A stretch of DNA of 64,000 nucleotides from Bradyrhizobium sp. B124 (GTDB lineage Bacteria > Pseudomonadota > Alphaproteobacteria > Rhizobiales > Xanthobacteraceae), in NCBI RefSeq assembly GCF_038967635.1, contig NZ_CP152413.1:682001-746000 (forward strand). The letters run 5' to 3'. Positions 30,871-40,552 of the stretch are shown here, piece after piece. The notes beneath the pieces were generated by a model. It was given only the letters and a program-made list of their open reading frames with translations, did no database searches and had not been told where the DNA came from. Made by a program: the position numbers and the translations under genes. Position 1 is the stretch's first letter. Each line of letters opens with the position of its first letter.

Positions 30871-33800
30871 ATGGCAAGGAACACGTCGCCGCAGGGTCCA
30901 AATCCGCGCGCCGGGACCGACTTCTCGCAACGGGAAGACGACGCCGCGTGGGACGAGCAGGATGAGGCGGCGGGCAACCGTGCGCGGCAATTGCTGGCGC
31001 GTTCCAACACCAACCTGCATCGTTTCACCGATTTCTGCTCCGGCATGCAGCGCTGGCTGCATGGCGAGCGCTGGATTCGGCGCATCGGACTGGTGCTCGT
31101 GGTGCTGGTCGTGATGTTCGCGACCTGCTTCGGCGCATTGTGGTGGCGGCTCGGCGCCGGTCCGATCAATCTCGATTTGGCGACGCCATGGCTTGCCGCG
31201 GCGATCGAGGAGAATATCGGTCACGGCAACACGGTTGAGGTCGGCGGAACGCAGATCGAGCGCGCCGGCCGGGTCAGGATCGCGGTGCGCATCCGTGACA
31301 TCATCGTCCGCGACCGCGACCACGCGGTCGTTGCCAGCGCGCCGAAAGCCGAAGTGCGCTTGTCCGGAACGGCATTGCTGATGGGCCAGTTGCGGGCGGA
31401 GAGCCTCAATCTGGTCGATGCGGAACTGTCGGTGCGCATCACCCCCGACGGCAATGTCACGGTCTCCGCCGGCGACACCGCAAAGCCGCTCGCCACCGGC
31501 GTTGCATCCAAGCGGGATGCTGGGCTGCCGCCGACATTCCCGCGGCCGGCGACCGCTGCGCCGCCGCCGCCGGTTGCCTTGCCTCCAGTTGCCTTGCCTC
31601 CGGTTGCCTCCGGGCCCGCGGCGGCCGCACCCGATTCGGCCCAGAGCGGGCTGCTCGCCGGCCTCGACTGGCTCGACAGCCTCAGCATGACCGGCCTCGA
31701 CGGTCAGAACCTCAACGAGATCGGCCTGAAGAACGGCAATCTCGTCGTCGACGACCAGCAGCGCGGCAACAAATGGAGCTTTGAGAATATCAGCCTGAGC
31801 CTGCGGCGCCCGAGCGGCGGCGGGGTTGCGCTCAGCTTCGGCGAGGACGGCGCAAAGCCCTGGTCGGTGCGCGTCCTGGTTGGACCGCAGCAGAATGGCG
31901 TGCGCTCGGTCGACGTCAAGGCCGACAAGGTTTCCACCCGCAACATCCTGCTCGCGATGCGGACCAAGGATCTCACCTACACCGCCGACCTGCCGCTGTC
32001 GGGCGAGATGAAGGGCGAACTCGGCCGCGACGGCCTGCCGACCTATTTCCGCGGCAAGATCAATGTCGGTGCCGGCAACATCATCGACACCGACACGCCC
32101 GACTACCCGATGCCGGTCGATTCGGCCGAGATGAGCGTCGAATGGGATTCGGGGCGCCGCGTGCTGCTGGCGCCGATCAAGATCGTCTCGGGCGCCAACC
32201 GCATCACGCTGCTCGGCCATCTCGAGCCGCCGAACGACAACGTCACCGATTGGCAGGCGGGCCTGTCCGGCGGCACCATCGTGCTCGCCGGCGCCGACAA
32301 GAATGAACCGCCGCTGATCTTCAATCGCATCAATGTCGGCTTCCGGTTCGATACCGAGAAGAAGCGGGTGCTGCTGACTCAGGCCGATATCAGCAATGGC
32401 GAGATCGGTGTCGCCGGTACCGGCAGCATCGACTATTCCGGCGAGCCGCGGCTGCAACTCGGCTTCGCCGGCACCCCGATGTCGGCCTCCGCGCTGAAGC
32501 GGATGTGGCCGATCATCATCGTGCCCGAGGTGCGCGAATGGGTGCTCGAGCGGATCGACCGCGGCACGCTGCAGCGCATCGACGTCGGCGTCAACTCGCC
32601 GGTACATAATCTGTCGCGCAAGGGACCGCCGATCCCGGATGACGGCCTCTCGGTCAACATCGTCGCTTCGGGTGTAACGGTGCGTCCGGTGGATCAGATG
32701 CCCGCGGTGCATGACGCGGATCTGAAAGCGAGGGTGACCGGCCGCACCGCGACCGTGACCATCAACCAGGGCATCGCCGACACGCCGGCCGGCCGCAAGA
32801 TCACGCTGTCGGATTTCAGCTTCGAGGTGCCGGACATGGCGCCGAAGCCGTCGCCGTCGAAGGTCAAGTTCCGGGTCGACTGTCCGGTGCCGGCCGCCGC
32901 CGAAATCCTCGCATCCGACCGGCTCAGCGATCTCTCCGGTCCGCCGATCGATCCCAACGCCAGCAAGGGCAACGTCACGGCCACGATCAATCTCGGCATG
33001 CCGGTGACGGGCGGGCTAACCAAGGCGGACACGCAATATTCCGTCACCGCAGACATCTCCGGCGTTGCCGTCGACAAGCTGGTCATGAACCAGAAGCTCG
33101 AGGCCAACACGCTGAAGGTGATTGCGAGCAACGCCGGCTTCCAGGTCAAGGGCGACGTCAAGATCAACGGGCAGGCGGCCTCGCTCGACTACCGCAAGCC
33201 GGCCGACGGCGATGCCGACGTCAAGCTGCAGGCGACGCTGGACGACGCGAGCCGCGCACGGCTCGGGCTTGATCTCGGCCCCGCGGTGTCAGGCGCGATC
33301 CCGATCAAGCTGAGCGGCAAGATCGGCAGTGGCGACAATCCCACCACCAAGATGGGCGTCGAGGCCGACCTGACCCAGCTCAAGCTCGACAACATCCTGC
33401 CGGGCTGGGTCAAGGCGCAGGGCAGGGCCGGCAAGGCGACCTTCAACGTGGTGCCGAAGGGGCAGTCGACGCGCTTCGAGGACATCTCGATCGAAGGCAG
33501 CGGCGTCTCGATCAAGGGCGCGCTCGAGGTCGACCAGAACGGCGACCTGATGAATGCGAACTTCCCGACCTATGCGCCGTCGGACGGCGACAAGACATCG
33601 CTGCGGGCCGATCGCGGTCCCGACGGCGTGATCAAGGTGACGATGCGCGGCGACGTGTTCGATGGCCGCGGCTTCCTGAAATCGGCGATCTCCGGCCGCG
33701 ATAGCGATCCCAAGAGCAAGACCAAGACCACCGATTTCGATGTCGATCTGAAGCTCGGCGCGGTGGCCGGGTTCAACGGCGAGGCGCTGCGCGGTGTCGA

Positions 33801-34509
33801 CGCCAAGATCTCGCGGCGCAACGGGTTCTTCAAGGCGTTCACGCTGAGCGGCAGGGTCGGCCGCGATACCCCCGTCAGCGTCGATATGCGCGGCCGCCAG
33901 CAGGGCCGCGAGGTGATCTACCTGCAAACCGGCGACGCCGGCGCGTTCCTGCGCTTCATCGACACCTATTCGAAGGTGGTCGGCGGCCAGCTCACGCTGG
34001 CGATGGAGCCGCCGATCCCCGAGCCGAGCCCGAGGGAAGGACTCATCAACATCACCGGCTTCTCGGTGAAGGGCGAAACGCAGCTCGACCGCGCCGTCGC
34101 CGGCGGGCCGGTCAGCACCCAGAACGGCATCGGGTTCGACGCGCTGCGCGCCGAGTTCACGCGCCAGAGCGGCCAGCTTTCGATCCGCAACGGCGTGGTG
34201 AAGGGGCCGAGCATCGGCGCAACCATCGAAGGCAGCATCGACTATCTCGGCAATCAGGTGCGGATGAACGGCACCTTCATTCCGATGTACGGCTTGAACA
34301 ACATGTTCGGCCAGATCCCGTTCTTCGGGATTTTCCTCGGCGCCGGCAGCAATGAAGGTCTGATCGGCGTGACCTATGAAGTGGTCGGCACGCCGAGCCA
34401 GCCGGTGCTGCGCGTCAACCCGATCTCGGCATTGGCGCCCGGCCTGACGCGAAAGATCTTCGAGTTCAAGCAATACGGCCCGAACGATCTGCCGACGACG
34501 AACAATTAG
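30871..34509 (+). CDS. Large AsmA-like / DUF3971 (YhdP-type) envelope protein
   Basis: The product (1212 residues) has a cytosolic N-terminus of about 70 residues, one TM helix (V-L-V-V-L-V-V-M-F-A region, about residues 72-95) and a very long periplasmic part made of beta-rich repeats. It has an N-terminal AsmA-like segment, a Pro-rich linker (about 230-260) and a C-terminal AsmA_2/DUF3971 type region ending in P-S-Q-P-V-L-R-V-N-P. Proteins such as YhdP form bridge-like tubes that carry phospholipid between inner and outer membranes; this is established for E. coli relatives and inferred here. ATG 30871 follows GAGAGGC and gives M-A-R-N-T-S-P. An upstream ATG at 30790 is less likely. Divergent from bcp. 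Confidence 0.82.
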   Translation: MARNTSPQGPNPRAGTDFSQREDDAAWDEQDEAAGNRARQLLARSNTNLHRFTDFCSGMQRWLHGERWIRRIGLVLVVLVVMFATCFGALWWRLGAGPINLDLATPWLAAAIEENIGHGNTVEVGGTQIERAGRVRIAVRIRDIIVRDRDHAVVASAPKAEVRLSGTALLMGQLRAESLNLVDAELSVRITPDGNVTVSAGDTAKPLATGVASKRDAGLPPTFPRPATAAPPPPVALPPVALPPVASGPAAAAPDSAQSGLLAGLDWLDSLSMTGLDGQNLNEIGLKNGNLVVDDQQRGNKWSFENISLSLRRPSGGGVALSFGEDGAKPWSVRVLVGPQQNGVRSVDVKADKVSTRNILLAMRTKDLTYTADLPLSGEMKGELGRDGLPTYFRGKINVGAGNIIDTDTPDYPMPVDSAEMSVEWDSGRRVLLAPIKIVSGANRITLLGHLEPPNDNVTDWQAGLSGGTIVLAGADKNEPPLIFNRINVGFRFDTEKKRVLLTQADISNGEIGVAGTGSIDYSGEPRLQLGFAGTPMSASALKRMWPIIIVPEVREWVLERIDRGTLQRIDVGVNSPVHNLSRKGPPIPDDGLSVNIVASGVTVRPVDQMPAVHDADLKARVTGRTATVTINQGIADTPAGRKITLSDFSFEVPDMAPKPSPSKVKFRVDCPVPAAAEILASDRLSDLSGPPIDPNASKGNVTATINLGMPVTGGLTKADTQYSVTADISGVAVDKLVMNQKLEANTLKVIASNAGFQVKGDVKINGQAASLDYRKPADGDADVKLQATLDDASRARLGLDLGPAVSGAIPIKLSGKIGSGDNPTTKMGVEADLTQLKLDNILPGWVKAQGRAGKATFNVVPKGQSTRFEDISIEGSGVSIKGALEVDQNGDLMNANFPTYAPSDGDKTSLRADRGPDGVIKVTMRGDVFDGRGFLKSAISGRDSDPKSKTKTTDFDVDLKLGAVAGFNGEALRGVDAKISRRNGFFKAFTLSGRVGRDTPVSVDMRGRQQGREVIYLQTGDAGAFLRFIDTYSKVVGGQLTLAMEPPIPEPSPREGLINITGFSVKGETQLDRAVAGGPVSTQNGIGFDALRAEFTRQSGQLSIRNGVVKGPSIGATIEGSIDYLGNQVRMNGTFIPMYGLNNMFGQIPFFGIFLGAGSNEGLIGVTYEVVGTPSQPVLRVNPISALAPGLTRKIFEFKQYGPNDLPTTNN

Positions 34510-34731
34510 CGCGTCAGCAGATTCCCTCGGCGGCAGCCGAGGGCCCGGACGAGATTGCCGGACCTAACCGACCGGATCATCCATCGTGACGAGTGTGAGG
34601 CCGCAGTGGACGTGCGGTCGATTGTCGCACGCCCGTAACAGTCCACCCGCAGATTGCGCGCGCCGGCCGCCGCCATGGCGGGCGGCTACGCCCCTCGTTT
34701 TCTGAGAAAATCTTACATTGGGAGAAAAGCA

Positions 34732-36486
34732 ATGATCGCCAAAGGATTGCGCCCGCCTGTGGGGCTTCCGCTGTCTCGGCCGGTTTTTGCGTTGACGCTG
34801 CTCGCCTCCACGGCGCTCGCCAGCAGTCTTGCGCACGCCGACGGCGACGACGTTCATTTCCGGCCCGGTCATCTGTTGTTGAGCCGTGCGGTGTTCGTCA
34901 ACAACGCCGTCACCATCACGCCCGGCGTGACACAATTGCCGCCGAACTGCGTGTCGCCCAATTGCGTGACCGCCACGGCGGACGGCACCTATCCCACGGT
35001 GTTCAACAACGACGGGGTCGACGGCTCGTTCGGCCTGACTGCGAAGATCCTGCTCGACGAACTGCGTCTCGACGGCAGACATGTGCAGTCGCTCGAGGTG
35101 CCGAACAGCGCCCAGCGCGGCATCTCCCAAAACAAGGACCAGATGGTCACCAGCTTCTCGTCAAAATCCGAGCTGGCGCTCAATCTGTCGCTCGATCATC
35201 GCAGCGTGACCTTCATGGGCTATCTCGCTCCGATCGGCGCCATCGACGTATCGAACTCCAACACCCCTGACGTCATCGATCCGACCAACCCGGTGCCCGG
35301 CACCTATTATCGCCTGGTCGCTGAAGTCGACGAGAACGGTCGCTTCCACTTCACCAAGGTGAACGGCTATAGCGGCAACAACGGCCGCGCTGCGGTGTTC
35401 AACGATCGGCATGGCGCCGGTGTGTTCTACACCGCCGGCAACGCGGGCAATGGCGGCAACCCGCAGCCCGCCGGGGTCATCACGGGCGCCGGCATGCAGA
35501 TCGCGCGAGAGGCCGACGCGCCGCTCGCTCGCCAGGCGGATCCGGGCGGACCTTTCCCGCTCGGCAGCTTCAACATCACGGAGCTCGGCCAGAAGGCCGA
35601 CAAGATCGGCAAGGACACTAATTTCCGCGGTCTCACCGTGTTCAACAACGTGATCTACACGACCAAGGGCAGCGGCGGTAACGGCATCAACACCGTCTAC
35701 TTCATCGACACCACCGGCAACGCCGCCAACGGCAGCCCGAAGGCGTGCCCGAATGGAGTCGGCCTGCCGGTTCCGTCTGCGTCGCTGCCGACGACGCAGA
35801 TCTTCTACGATGGCTCGAAGTTGGCGGGGCAGGGCGTCACGCCGTATAACATGTGCGTGCTGAGCGGTTTCCCGACTGCGCTCAAGAGCACGACCGCGTT
35901 CCCGTTCGGCATCTGGTTCGCCGACGCGAACACGCTCTACGTCGCCGACGAAGGCAACGGCACCGCGACGTTCGACCCGGCATCGAACAGCTATACCGCT
36001 GCCAAGGCGCAGACATCAGCCGGATTGCAGAAGTGGGTGTTCGACAGCACGGCCGGCGCGTGGAAGCAGGCCTACACCTTGCAGGCGGGACTTGACCTCG
36101 GTGTCCCCTACACGGTGCAGGGCTATCCAACCGGCAACAATGCCGCGACCGGCAAGCCGTGGTCGCCGGCGACCGACGGGCTGCGCAACATCACCGGCCG
36201 GGTCAATCGCGACGGCAGCGTGTCGATCTGGGCGATCACCTCCACGGTGAGCGGCAGCGGCGACCAGGGTGCCGATCCGAACAAGCTCGTGATGATCACG
36301 GACAAGCTTTCCGCGGCGACGCTGCCGGCCGGCGAGCGTTTTGTCACGCTGCGGACCGCGAACTCTGGCGAGGCGCTGCGCGGCGTGTCGTTCACGCCGG
36401 GCACCGGCGATGGCCGTGAAGAGGCCCATGACCGCGGCTCCTGCGGCCGCGACCACCGCGGCGACGATTGCCGCGACATCGACTGA
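34732..36486 (+). CDS. Secreted protein of unknown function, propeller-like
   Basis: The 584-residue product has a long signal peptide (residues 1-36, cleavage near L-A-H-A-D). ATG 34732 has GGGAGAAAAGC before it. The mature protein begins with D-D-V-H-F-R-P-G-H-L-L-L-S-R and is rich in Asn, Gly and Thr. Segments such as G-L-T-V-F-N-N-V-I-Y, F-P-F-G-I-W-F-A-D-A-N-T-L-Y-V-A-D-E-G and I-T-G-R-V-N-R-D-G-S-V-S-I-W look like blades of a beta-propeller of the NHL or esterase-like phytase type. Four cysteines occur in two short pairs (P-N-C-V-S-P-N-C-V), which may form disulfides. The C-terminus is short, charged and Asp/Arg-rich. No catalytic site is recognised. It stands alone and is followed by a strong hairpin. 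Confidence 0.7.
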   Translation: MIAKGLRPPVGLPLSRPVFALTLLASTALASSLAHADGDDVHFRPGHLLLSRAVFVNNAVTITPGVTQLPPNCVSPNCVTATADGTYPTVFNNDGVDGSFGLTAKILLDELRLDGRHVQSLEVPNSAQRGISQNKDQMVTSFSSKSELALNLSLDHRSVTFMGYLAPIGAIDVSNSNTPDVIDPTNPVPGTYYRLVAEVDENGRFHFTKVNGYSGNNGRAAVFNDRHGAGVFYTAGNAGNGGNPQPAGVITGAGMQIAREADAPLARQADPGGPFPLGSFNITELGQKADKIGKDTNFRGLTVFNNVIYTTKGSGGNGINTVYFIDTTGNAANGSPKACPNGVGLPVPSASLPTTQIFYDGSKLAGQGVTPYNMCVLSGFPTALKSTTAFPFGIWFADANTLYVADEGNGTATFDPASNSYTAAKAQTSAGLQKWVFDSTAGAWKQAYTLQAGLDLGVPYTVQGYPTGNNAATGKPWSPATDGLRNITGRVNRDGSVSIWAITSTVSGSGDQGADPNKLVMITDKLSAATLPAGERFVTLRTANSGEALRGVSFTPGTGDGREEAHDRGSCGRDHRGDDCRDID

Positions 36487-36506
36487 GCGAAAGACATCGT
36501 AGCCTT

Positions 36507-36540
36507 CGGCCTCTCCCCATGTGCCTGTGGGGAGAGGCCG
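36507..36540 (+). terminator. Strong hairpin after the secreted-protein gene
   Basis: A perfect 12-bp stem, CGGCCTCTCCCC with GGGGAGAGGCCG, has a 10-nt loop and lies 20 bp after the stop. No T-run follows, so it may be a rho-dependent end or a 3' stabiliser, not a classical intrinsic terminator. Confidence 0.55.
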
Positions 36541-36569
36541 TCGACTAGCCAAATTCATGAGCCCTCGGC

Positions 36570-36612
36570 TCAGCGCCGCAGCGCCGGCACCACCAGGAAC
36601 GGGATCAGTCCG
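36570..36612. repeat. 43-bp duplicate of the end of the MFS gene
   Basis: This segment matches 37842-37884, the last codons and stop of the MFS transporter gene, at 41 of 43 positions and in the same orientation. The two copies are 1272 bp apart and bracket two small orphan genes. It has no coding role here. It looks like the scar of a duplication or insertion. Confidence 0.8.
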
Positions 36613-36630
36613 GCGGACCCGCTTCAGATA

Positions 36631-37176
36631 TCAGGGCTGAGTTGATTCCGGACCAATACCGGGAAGGCGGCACTCACGGGCCCCGAACTCGTTTTTGAAG
36701 CACTTTGTACCATCATGAATGGCTACGTGTTTTGCGAAAAATTCTTTGGACCAGTCGCGCATGTCGGCCTTCTGGATTGCTTCCAACATGATCCCGCGCT
36801 GAGGATCGTCTCGAAGCGTTCCGAGAACGATTCCCCGCCCGACGCCAATGTGAGCGCAGCTATTGGTGTACACGAATAGCTTGAGATACTTGGCATCGAT
36901 TGATCCCTTGATCACTCGATCCACTCGCGCTTTCATTAGTGTGATAGTTGAGAAAGTACTGTCATGCGCGTAGCTCACATTATCCGTTGCGTCATAGATG
37001 GTCGCTTCGATGACAGCCGGTGCGTCGATGTCGGTCGGGACATGCTCGAAGAGGATGCCTATTAATGATGCTGGCGTACCCGGCAACACACAGGCCACTG
37101 CGCTAGTGCAAGCAGCGCAATATGCAATCAAACAGACAGCCCATGTACGCATATCGGCAAGCCAGTTGTTGATCAT
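36631..37176 (-). CDS. Exported hypothetical protein
   Basis: The protein of 181 residues starts with a signal-like hydrophobic stretch (about residues 10-29) with cysteines near the predicted cleavage (A-A-C-T-S-A-V-A-C), so it may be a lipoprotein or simply exported. Mature features are I-E-A-T-I-Y-D-A-T, V-D-R-V-I-K-G-S and a second cysteine pair. The pattern D-R-V-I-K-G-x with a following F-V-Y-T-N-S-C resembles small TIMP- or netrin-like beta-barrels that occur in exported proteins, but this is a weak guess. Base composition is clearly less GC-rich than in neighbours, fitting recent acquisition. It lies in the 1.27-kb block between the duplicated MFS tails. Confidence 0.6.
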   Translation of the reverse strand: MINNWLADMRTWAVCLIAYCAACTSAVACVLPGTPASLIGILFEHVPTDIDAPAVIEATIYDATDNVSYAHDSTFSTITLMKARVDRVIKGSIDAKYLKLFVYTNSCAHIGVGRGIVLGTLRDDPQRGIMLEAIQKADMRDWSKEFFAKHVAIHDGTKCFKNEFGARECRLPGIGPESTQP

Positions 37177-37308
37177 CGCGCGACGATGCCAATTCTCTGC
37201 AATGTCGGCAACGGGTCAACTACGGGCGCGGCGTCTCGGAAAATTTTAGCTGAGGGGTTTACGGGCGTTTCAGTTGAGCGCCGTAGAACAGCAACCCGGG
37301 AGGACGCT

Positions 37309-37713
37309 ATGCAGGCTCTTGTCTGGAACATCCTTATCGGCGCGCCGCTCGTCGGTTCGCTCATCCTGTTCGTCTTTCTGATGTACCTGCCTGGCATTGC
37401 TCCCCGCTACGCTCTGCCGACAGCGCTCGGACTCGTGGCCATAGCTCTCGCAATCGCGGCCATGCGCAACCGCCTGACGATCGGGTCGTGGACTCGGACG
37501 GTCACGCCGGCGCAGCGCCAACTGATGGACGCTCGCATCAGGCGATCCACAGAACTCCGCCCGGTGCTGTTCGTCGCTCTCCTCCCGGTCGTGTTCGTCT
37601 TGGTCAGCTTAGGATACGGCAAGGGAGCAGTCATGATTGCATCGCTTATTTGCGGCGTAATCTTCGCGTGGTGCAGTCTTTACCTGTACAGGCTTTCGCG
37701 CAGGTCGAGCTAG
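37309..37713 (+). CDS. Small four-TM membrane protein, unknown function
   Basis: ATG 37309 follows GGGAGGACGCT and yields 134 residues. There are four hydrophobic segments at about residues 8-28, 34-50, 82-100 and 104-122, with a polar, basic loop (R-N-R-L to R-R-S-T-E-L-R) between TM2 and TM3. No family is recognised. It lies in the same inserted-looking block as the reverse gene before it, with which it is divergent. An intrinsic terminator for the convergent MFS gene follows. Confidence 0.65.
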   Translation: MQALVWNILIGAPLVGSLILFVFLMYLPGIAPRYALPTALGLVAIALAIAAMRNRLTIGSWTRTVTPAQRQLMDARIRRSTELRPVLFVALLPVVFVLVSLGYGKGAVMIASLICGVIFAWCSLYLYRLSRRSS

Positions 37714-37756
37714 CTAACACCGGCCCGAGGTCCGCCACGGGTCACAAGGCGACAAT

Positions 37757-37800
37757 AAAAAGCCCGGACGCGCTGTGTACATCCGACGGCGCGTCCGGGC
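37757..37800 (-). terminator. Rho-independent terminator of the MFS gene
   Basis: A perfect 12-bp stem (GCCCGGACGCGC with GCGCGTCCGGGC) has a 15-nt loop. Read on the reverse strand it is followed directly by a run of five T, and it lies about 42 bp after the MFS stop. Confidence 0.85.
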
Positions 37801-37841
37801 ATGAACCGGCGTAGTTCGCGCTATGAAGCCAATAACCTTCG

Positions 37842-39095
37842 TCAGCGCCGCAGCGCCGGTACCACCAGGAACGGGATCAGGCCGAGCACCACGTTGACGA
37901 GCGCGAAGGCGATCAGCGGATTGTAGCTGTGGGTCCAGTCATGGATCAGGCCGCCGCCCCAGGAGCCGAGCGCCGAGCCGAGGCCGCTGCCGATCATGAT
38001 CGTCCCGTAGATCGTGCCGACGCGCTCGCCGCGGAAGATTTTCAGCGCGGTCGCGGTGATCAGCGGGCCGCGCGAGCCGATCATGCTGCCGAAGCAGGTC
38101 ACAAATCCGGTCAGCAGCCAGTAGTTCGGATACCACTGCAACAGCCAGAGCAGGATGATGCCGAGGATCGAGACGCCGTAGCTGAACAGCACCGAGGGCC
38201 GGCGGCCGATGATGCCGTCGAGCGTGGACACGCCGAGCATGCCGACGAACAGCGCGACGCCGGAGAAGCCCCAAGCGGTCGCGGCCTGCAGCGGCGGGAA
38301 GCCGACATCGATCAGGTAGGCGACGATCTGCGCCGTGAGGGCATACATCGCAATCGCGGTGAAGAAGAAGGTCGAGAACAGCGCCCAGAAGGCGTGATGG
38401 CGCATCGCGGCAAGCAACGTCCAGCCTTCTTCGGCGAGGCCGGCTTGCGCCTTCCTGACGATGTGCGGCGATCCGCCGGCGAGCAGCCGCCACGGCAGGA
38501 AGACGAGCGGGACAAGCAGGCAGAGCGCACTGACGCCGAACACCTGATAGGCCTCGCGCCAGCCGATCCGGTCGATCAGCACCTGCGACAGCGGCAGCAG
38601 CACCAGGAGGCCCGCGCCGGTCGCCGAATACATGACGGCCATCGCGGTCGGCAGTCGCGGCCCGAACCAGCGGCCGAGCAGGATCGAGTTCGAGACGTTA
38701 CCAATCAAGGCGGTGCCGAAGCCGACGCAGAGGCCGACGCTGAGCTGGAATTGCCAGAGCGCTTGCGCGCGTGAGGCGATCAGGAATGCGCAACCGAGCA
38801 GCGACAGGCCGAGCGCATAGACCACGCGCGGACCCGAGCGATCGAACAGGCGTCCGACCAGGGGCGCGGTGAGGCCGCTGGCGAGCCAGGTCAGCGAATA
38901 GACCGACACGACGGAGGCGCGGTCCCAGCCGAAATTTTCCGAGATCGGTTTGAGAAAGACCGTGAAGCTGTCGCTAAGGCCGCGTCCGAGCACCGACAGC
39001 ACGAAGCAGAGCGCGAGCACGTTCAGTGCGACGCGCGACTGTTTCGCCGGCGTTGCAAGCGTGTCGTTCGGCGGCGTGTTTTGGTCCATCGACAA
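37842..39095 (-). CDS. Major facilitator superfamily transporter
   Basis: This 417-residue inner-membrane carrier has about twelve hydrophobic segments. The motif between TM2 and TM3 is G-R-L-F-D-R-S-G-P-R-V-V, the usual MFS motif A. A matching loop between TM8 and TM9 reads G-I-I-G-R-R-P-S. F-G-W-D-R-A-S-V-V-S-V-Y near TM1 is typical of the monocarboxylate/oxalate-formate antiporter-like group, so a carboxylate is a reasonable guess as substrate. The N-terminal tail is short and polar. The gene has its own terminator, and its last 43 bp are duplicated 1.27 kb away. tyrS is 50 bp upstream in the same direction. Confidence 0.87.
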   Translation of the reverse strand: MSMDQNTPPNDTLATPAKQSRVALNVLALCFVLSVLGRGLSDSFTVFLKPISENFGWDRASVVSVYSLTWLASGLTAPLVGRLFDRSGPRVVYALGLSLLGCAFLIASRAQALWQFQLSVGLCVGFGTALIGNVSNSILLGRWFGPRLPTAMAVMYSATGAGLLVLLPLSQVLIDRIGWREAYQVFGVSALCLLVPLVFLPWRLLAGGSPHIVRKAQAGLAEEGWTLLAAMRHHAFWALFSTFFFTAIAMYALTAQIVAYLIDVGFPPLQAATAWGFSGVALFVGMLGVSTLDGIIGRRPSVLFSYGVSILGIILLWLLQWYPNYWLLTGFVTCFGSMIGSRGPLITATALKIFRGERVGTIYGTIMIGSGLGSALGSWGGGLIHDWTHSYNPLIAFALVNVVLGLIPFLVVPALRR

Positions 39096-39145
39096 GGAGG
39101 GAGCGCGCTTTCGGCACCCCCTGCAACCGACAAATACGAATGCGC

Positions 39146-40399
39146 CTATGCAGGCTTCAGCAGGACGTGGCGCTTCTTGCCGAGCGACAACTTGACGACG
39201 CCTTCCGGCGTCAGATTGGCCGGCGTCAGCAGCATCTTCTCGTCAGTGACGGCCACGTCGTTGACGCGCAGGCCGCCGCCCTTGATCTGCCGGCGTGCTT
39301 CGCCGTTGGACGCGACGAGCTCGGCCTTGACGAAGGCGGCGAGCACGCCGACGCCGGCTTCGAATTCGCCGCGCGGAATTTCCACGGTCGGCAAGGTTTC
39401 CGCCAGCGCGCCTTCCTCGAAGGTGCGGCGCGCGGTCTCGGCAGCCTCGTTCGCCGCATCGCGGCCATGGAGCAGGGCGGTTGCCTCGGTCGCCAGCACC
39501 TTCTTGGCTTCGTTGATCTCGCTGCCACCGAGCGCTGCAAGCTTGCCGATCTCGCTCATCGGCAGGATCGTGAACAGCTTGAGGAATTTGACGACGTCGG
39601 CATCCTCGACGTTGCGCCAGTACTGCCAGAAATCATACGGCGAGAACTGGTCGGCGTTGAGCCACACCGCGCCCTTGGCGGTCTTGCCCATCTTGTCGCC
39701 GGAAGCGGTGGTCAGCAGCGGCGTGGTCAGCGCGTACAGTTGCGGCGAGCCCATGCGGCGGCCGAGATCGACGCCGTTGACGATGTTGCCCCACTGGTCG
39801 GAGCCGCCCATCTGCAGGCGGCAGCCGGCACGGCGCGACAGCTCGACGAAGTCGTAGGCCTGGCAGACCATGTAGTTGAATTCGATGAAGCTCATCTCCT
39901 GCTCGCGCTCGAGCCGGAGCCGCACCGAATCCATCGTCAGCATGCGATTGACCGAGAAGTGCCGGCCGATGTCGCGCAGCATCTCGATCCAGTTCAATTT
40001 GGTCAGCCACTCGGCGTTATCGAGCATGATGGCATCGGAAGGCCCGTCGCCGTAGCGCAGCACCTTGGCGAACACGCCGCGGATGCTCGCCTTGTTGGAT
40101 TCAATCTCCGCGACGGTGCGCATCGCGCGCGTCTCGTCCTTGCCGGAGGGGTCGCCGACCATCGTGGTGCCGCCGCCCATCAATGTTATCGGCTTGTTGC
40201 CGCTCTGTTGCAGCCAGTACAGCATCATCATGGTGAGGAAGTTGCCGATGTGCAGCGACGGCGCGGTGCAGTCGTAGCCGACATAGGCGGTCGCCTCGCC
40301 CTTCGCGGCGAGCGCGTCGAGGCCCTCGAAATCGGAGCACTGGTGGACGAAGCCGCGTTCCTGTAGAGTGTTCAGGAAATCCGATTTAAATGCAGTCAT
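39146..40399 (-). CDS. tyrS: Tyrosyl-tRNA synthetase
   Basis: The 417-residue class I synthetase charges tRNA-Tyr. The Rossmann core has [15 protein letters not shown], in which H-I-G-N is the HIGH motif, near residue 45. The tyrosine pocket is seen in [10 protein letters not shown] near residue 190, and K-M-G-K-T (near 235) is the KMSKS loop. The C-terminal S4-like RNA-binding domain contains [13 protein letters not shown] and V-N-D. Length is normal for the bacterial TyrRS type with an S4 tail. The gene is divergent from anmK, an arrangement common in Bradyrhizobium relatives. Confidence 0.96.
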   Translation of the reverse strand: MTAFKSDFLNTLQERGFVHQCSDFEGLDALAAKGEATAYVGYDCTAPSLHIGNFLTMMMLYWLQQSGNKPITLMGGGTTMVGDPSGKDETRAMRTVAEIESNKASIRGVFAKVLRYGDGPSDAIMLDNAEWLTKLNWIEMLRDIGRHFSVNRMLTMDSVRLRLEREQEMSFIEFNYMVCQAYDFVELSRRAGCRLQMGGSDQWGNIVNGVDLGRRMGSPQLYALTTPLLTTASGDKMGKTAKGAVWLNADQFSPYDFWQYWRNVEDADVVKFLKLFTILPMSEIGKLAALGGSEINEAKKVLATEATALLHGRDAANEAAETARRTFEEGALAETLPTVEIPRGEFEAGVGVLAAFVKAELVASNGEARRQIKGGGLRVNDVAVTDEKMLLTPANLTPEGVVKLSLGKKRHVLLKPA

Positions 40400-40552
40400 T
40401 TGTCGGCGAGCCAGATCATTCTTGTTTTACGGTTTTTGCATCTATTTGCGGAACCCTGACGCTTGAGGCTGCCGCAGGCGGACGCGCAGTGGCATTATAG
40501 GATGTACTTGTTTGAGACAAGCCGGGGGGTTCCCGGCTGGGGCGCTTCCAAG

